Shown here piece after piece: positions 61,683-64,000 of a stretch of 64,000 nt of DNA. The notes below the pieces were generated by a model. That model worked only from the letters and a program-made list of their open reading frames with translations. It was not told where the DNA came from and did not search any database. The stretch is from Istiophorus platypterus. Taxonomy: Eukaryota; Chordata; Actinopteri; Istiophoriformes; Istiophoridae. Position numbers and translations under genes: made by a program. Position 1 is the first letter of the stretch. Every line of letters starts with the position of its first letter. The DNA lies in NCBI GenBank assembly GCA_016859345.1, contig CM029129.1:15749399-15813398 (forward strand), in the 5' to 3' direction.

Positions 61683-61930
61683 GAAAACCTCCCCGGTTGT
61701 CTCTGTTCGCTGTGTCAGCAACAGGCGTGGCGGTGCCAAAATGAGAACAGGGCAGAGAGAGAGAGGTGGGCGGGCGGGGATGAGAGAGGGTTACCGGAGA
61801 GTAAGTGAGGGAGGGGTGGTCGGTGGGGGGTGGTGGTGGGGGCAGAGCCTAAAAGTGAGCGATGCTGATGGCAGCTAAGCAGAAACAAGAACAGAAAAAA
61901 ATAACAAATGAGTGAGAGGAAACACTGAAG

Positions 61931-61937
<7 letters not shown>

Positions 61938-61968
<31 letters not shown>
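61938..61968. repeat. (GA)n microsatellite
   Basis: About 15 GA copies. An AAAC-type repeat (62018-62057) follows within 60 bp. Confidence 0.95.
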
Positions 61969-61970
<2 letters not shown>

Positions 61971-62017
61971 TGTGGATGAAAGACGCTGGAGCTGCAAACA
62001 CTGTGAGAGACCACAAG

Positions 62018-62057
62018 CAAACAAACAAACAACCACCAAACAAACAAACAAACAAAA
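62018..62057. repeat. (CAAA)n repeat
   Basis: About eight CAAA units interrupted by ACCACC. Confidence 0.93.
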
Positions 62058-62317
62058 AAACAGATACAGAAAGTGAACTCCCTGCTCCTTTTGGTGACTT
62101 GGCTTCTTTGTGCCTGTTGCTAGGGTACGATAGCTATGTGGCCGGGGACGAGAGGAGGGTGAACCTGAAAGCCTCAGTGATGTACAGTGTTTCCCTCTCT
62201 TACTCCCAAAGCAGCATGGGTAATTTCTGACTATCGAGGGCAATTACACAGCGAATAATATGATTTTGCCCACAGACACTGTAAAGTTAATGTTAGATTG
62301 TCCTCATCCGTACTTGG

Positions 62318-62640
62318 GGGTAGTGCTGATACAATTAGTTGATAAAACGCTTAGATGCTTAAGACAATTTTGATGAACGGTCCTTAAAGTTATTTGTCAA
62401 TTATAAACATCGAACATTTCCTGGTTTTGCTTTGTGAAATATGAGAATAAGCTACTTTTCTCTGTTTTTTTTTTCATTGTAAATTATTTAAAATCTCAAA
62501 GTTTTGGGGTTTTGGAGAGTTTGTTGGCCAATTTTTTGACATTTTCTGACTTTTTCAGGCAAAATTATTAAGCAGTTAATTGAAAAGTAATCAACAGGTG
62601 AATTCATTAAAAAGAAATCAGAAGTTGGAGCCCTGACTGG
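62318..62640 (-). repeat. GGGCTGCAAC-family repeat, inverted
   Basis: Read on the plus strand the blocks appear in inverse order: GTGCTGATACAATTAGTTGA, GAACATTTCCTGGTTTTGC, TTTTGGGGTTTTGGAGAGTT, TGACATTTTCTGACTTTTTC and the end GAAGTTGGAGCCCTGAC. This is the complement of the family at 60483. Confidence 0.6.
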
Positions 62641-63661
62641 GATTTGTGATCTATCGGTTGATATATTTTACACACACATGACACGAGCCAACATTTTTGA
62701 TGAGGACCTGACTGTTTCGAGATTTTCCCTCTTCTCTATAGGCTGCCAATTCCTTAATATGCCCTCACCACTTAAACATCTTCCTCTTCCTCCTTAAAGC
62801 CCAGCAACAGCTAACATTTCCTCCTCCTATAGCTGCTTCTCAGCTCAGTTCCCTCCTTCCCTTCTCTAAAACTATATGACTTTCTTCCTGTTGCTTCTCT
62901 CCGTTTCCCCAGTCTCTTCCGGCCCCCTCTCTCCACCATCTGACTCTCAGTTCATTCTAGTTGGGACTGTGTGCTTCATTGTTGAATCCTTTTTGTTCCC
63001 AGGCTTTATTTAGCCATTGTTAATCACTTTGTTGGCCTCTGACCACCATTCAGCCAGTTTTCTGATGAGCAAAGTGCTATTACGGGGCAAAGAAAAGCCA
63101 CCATAAACTAACACGGTGCTTCATTGACTTTAAAATTTCTGTGAGATACGGGAGGATTTGAGGAGCTTCTTTCTCTATCAATTTCTCTTTCTTTCTCTTG
63201 CTCCCTCATTAAATTCCTTCCCTGGGTTTCCTCCCTGGGATGGGCAGTTTGACACTCATTAAACAGGAATGAAGATGCAAGTGGGGTGTGTGCACTGTGT
63301 GTGTGTGTGTTTTTTATTTTATTTATTCATTTTTTTTTTGATTGCTTGGCTCGGTTAAAATTTGGCCCTACTGTAATGAATAGGCTGTGACTGTTCTCGG
63401 ATAATTACAGTGAACTTTTGCAATACACACACGATCACACACACACAAATGCTTGCCGCCTCAGTCGCCGCTCTGTGACATTGAGATGTGATGAAAGCCA
63501 TCTGCTGAGACGGACACCGGGAAGTGTGTATGCATGCGTGTGTGTGGTGTGTGTGTTTATACGTTGGGTCTGCTTTGTCAACCCCAGCGCTGTGTCATGT
63601 GTTGGCCTATGTTTGCTTTCGCAAGTGGTTCCAAATGTGAGCCAGTGAGTGCCCGTTAGAT

Positions 63662-63663
<2 letters not shown>

Positions 63664-63698
<35 letters not shown>
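63664..63698. repeat. (GT)n microsatellite
   Basis: About 17 pure copies near the right end of the window. Confidence 0.96.
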
Positions 63699-63700
<2 letters not shown>

Positions 63701-64000
63701 ACCATCATGACTCCCACATGTAAGGGAGTTGCATCACATTTTAGTGGTGTTTATGTTCCACAGAGCTGCTGCTGGCAAACACACAAAGGTTTTCACAACA
63801 TTATCCTAGTAAATATGAAAACAAATGTTCGTAATCTGTTTATGTATGGACCCCTGTCCTCGACAGATAAAAAGACATATTTGTCACCAAGTTACAGACG
63901 TTTTTACTTTTATGAGATTGAATGTTTTGATTCTTTGAGTCTCATACAAGTTAAAGTTCTGAAGAAACATAAATCAGGCATTTTGTTTTAATCCTGTTTA

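Larger units (their letters stand above)
35541..64000 (+). other. arhgap26: arhgap26 intron 1 (partial)
   Basis: From the donor at 35541 to the end of the window no further arhgap26 exon was recognised. I looked for the next BAR segment (LSSAKRKFADSLNEFKF and DDEMC in human) in plus-strand open frames and by codon patterns and found none. A very long first intron is normal for this gene. The stretch holds microsatellites, interspersed repeat copies (listed separately) and otherwise AT-rich DNA without a supportable gene. Confidence 0.7.

Noticed and set aside
61970..62230. 86-codon open frame with GYDSYVAGDERRVNLKASV
   Set aside because: The start is over an AAAC repeat. The rest is not recognised and has no splice signals supporting an exon.
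35541..64000. Search for arhgap26 exon 2 and later BAR-domain exons
   Set aside because: No open segment with the expected residues (LSSAKRKF, NEFKF, DDEM) was found. The first intron seems to run beyond the window.
1..64000. CRISPR array, operon or prokaryotic defence system
   Set aside because: The window is vertebrate DNA with spliced genes and microsatellites. Tandem repeats here have no spaced-repeat structure.

Overview
This 64 kb window looks like genomic DNA from a ray-finned fish, most likely a percomorph teleost. It is AT-rich and intron-poor in coding content, very rich in (CA/GT)n microsatellites, and carries scattered fragments that I recognise from memory as common teleost interspersed repeats. 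Only two protein-coding genes can be supported, and both are vertebrate genes. They lie head to head, in the same order and orientation as I recall for human 5q31 (FGF1 next to ARHGAP26).

Layout: positions 1-25.9 kb contain no recognisable gene, only microsatellites, old repeat fragments and ordinary AT-rich DNA downstream of fgf1. From 27.04 down to 25.92 kb on the minus strand is a complete three-exon coding sequence for a 152-residue fibroblast growth factor of the FGF1/FGF2 subfamily. All splice sites were read directly, including the 104-base middle exon typical of FGF genes. A splice acceptor just upstream of its ATG shows that the transcript has at least one further untranslated 5' exon. 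Several good splice donors, a CRE palindrome and an AP-1 site lie between 28.0 and 28.6 kb, where such exons and a promoter could be.

From 28.7 to 33.3 kb is AT-rich spacer. From 33.3 to 35.4 kb the sequence turns GC- and CpG-rich. At 35,387 on the plus strand the first coding exon of arhgap26 (GRAF1, a BAR-PH-RhoGAP-SH3 protein) begins; it encodes 51 residues and ends at a clean splice donor. The remaining 28.5 kb appear to be arhgap26 intron 1. I searched for the next BAR-domain exon and did not find it. The intron holds microsatellites, several copies of teleost repeat families, a perfect four-unit heat-shock element and a six-copy 9-bp minisatellite.

The two genes need not share a pathway. 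One encodes a secreted heparin-binding growth factor without a signal peptide, the other a membrane-curving Rho GTPase-activating protein. They share an intergenic promoter region of about 8.4 kb between start codons. I found no CRISPR array, prokaryotic operon, rRNA gene, convincing tRNA gene or intact transposase. The most interesting items are the altered heparin-binding loop and the missing N-terminal lysine cluster of the FGF, its candidate upstream promoter, the heat-shock element, and an unexplained GC-rich open reading frame at 33.7-34.1 kb.
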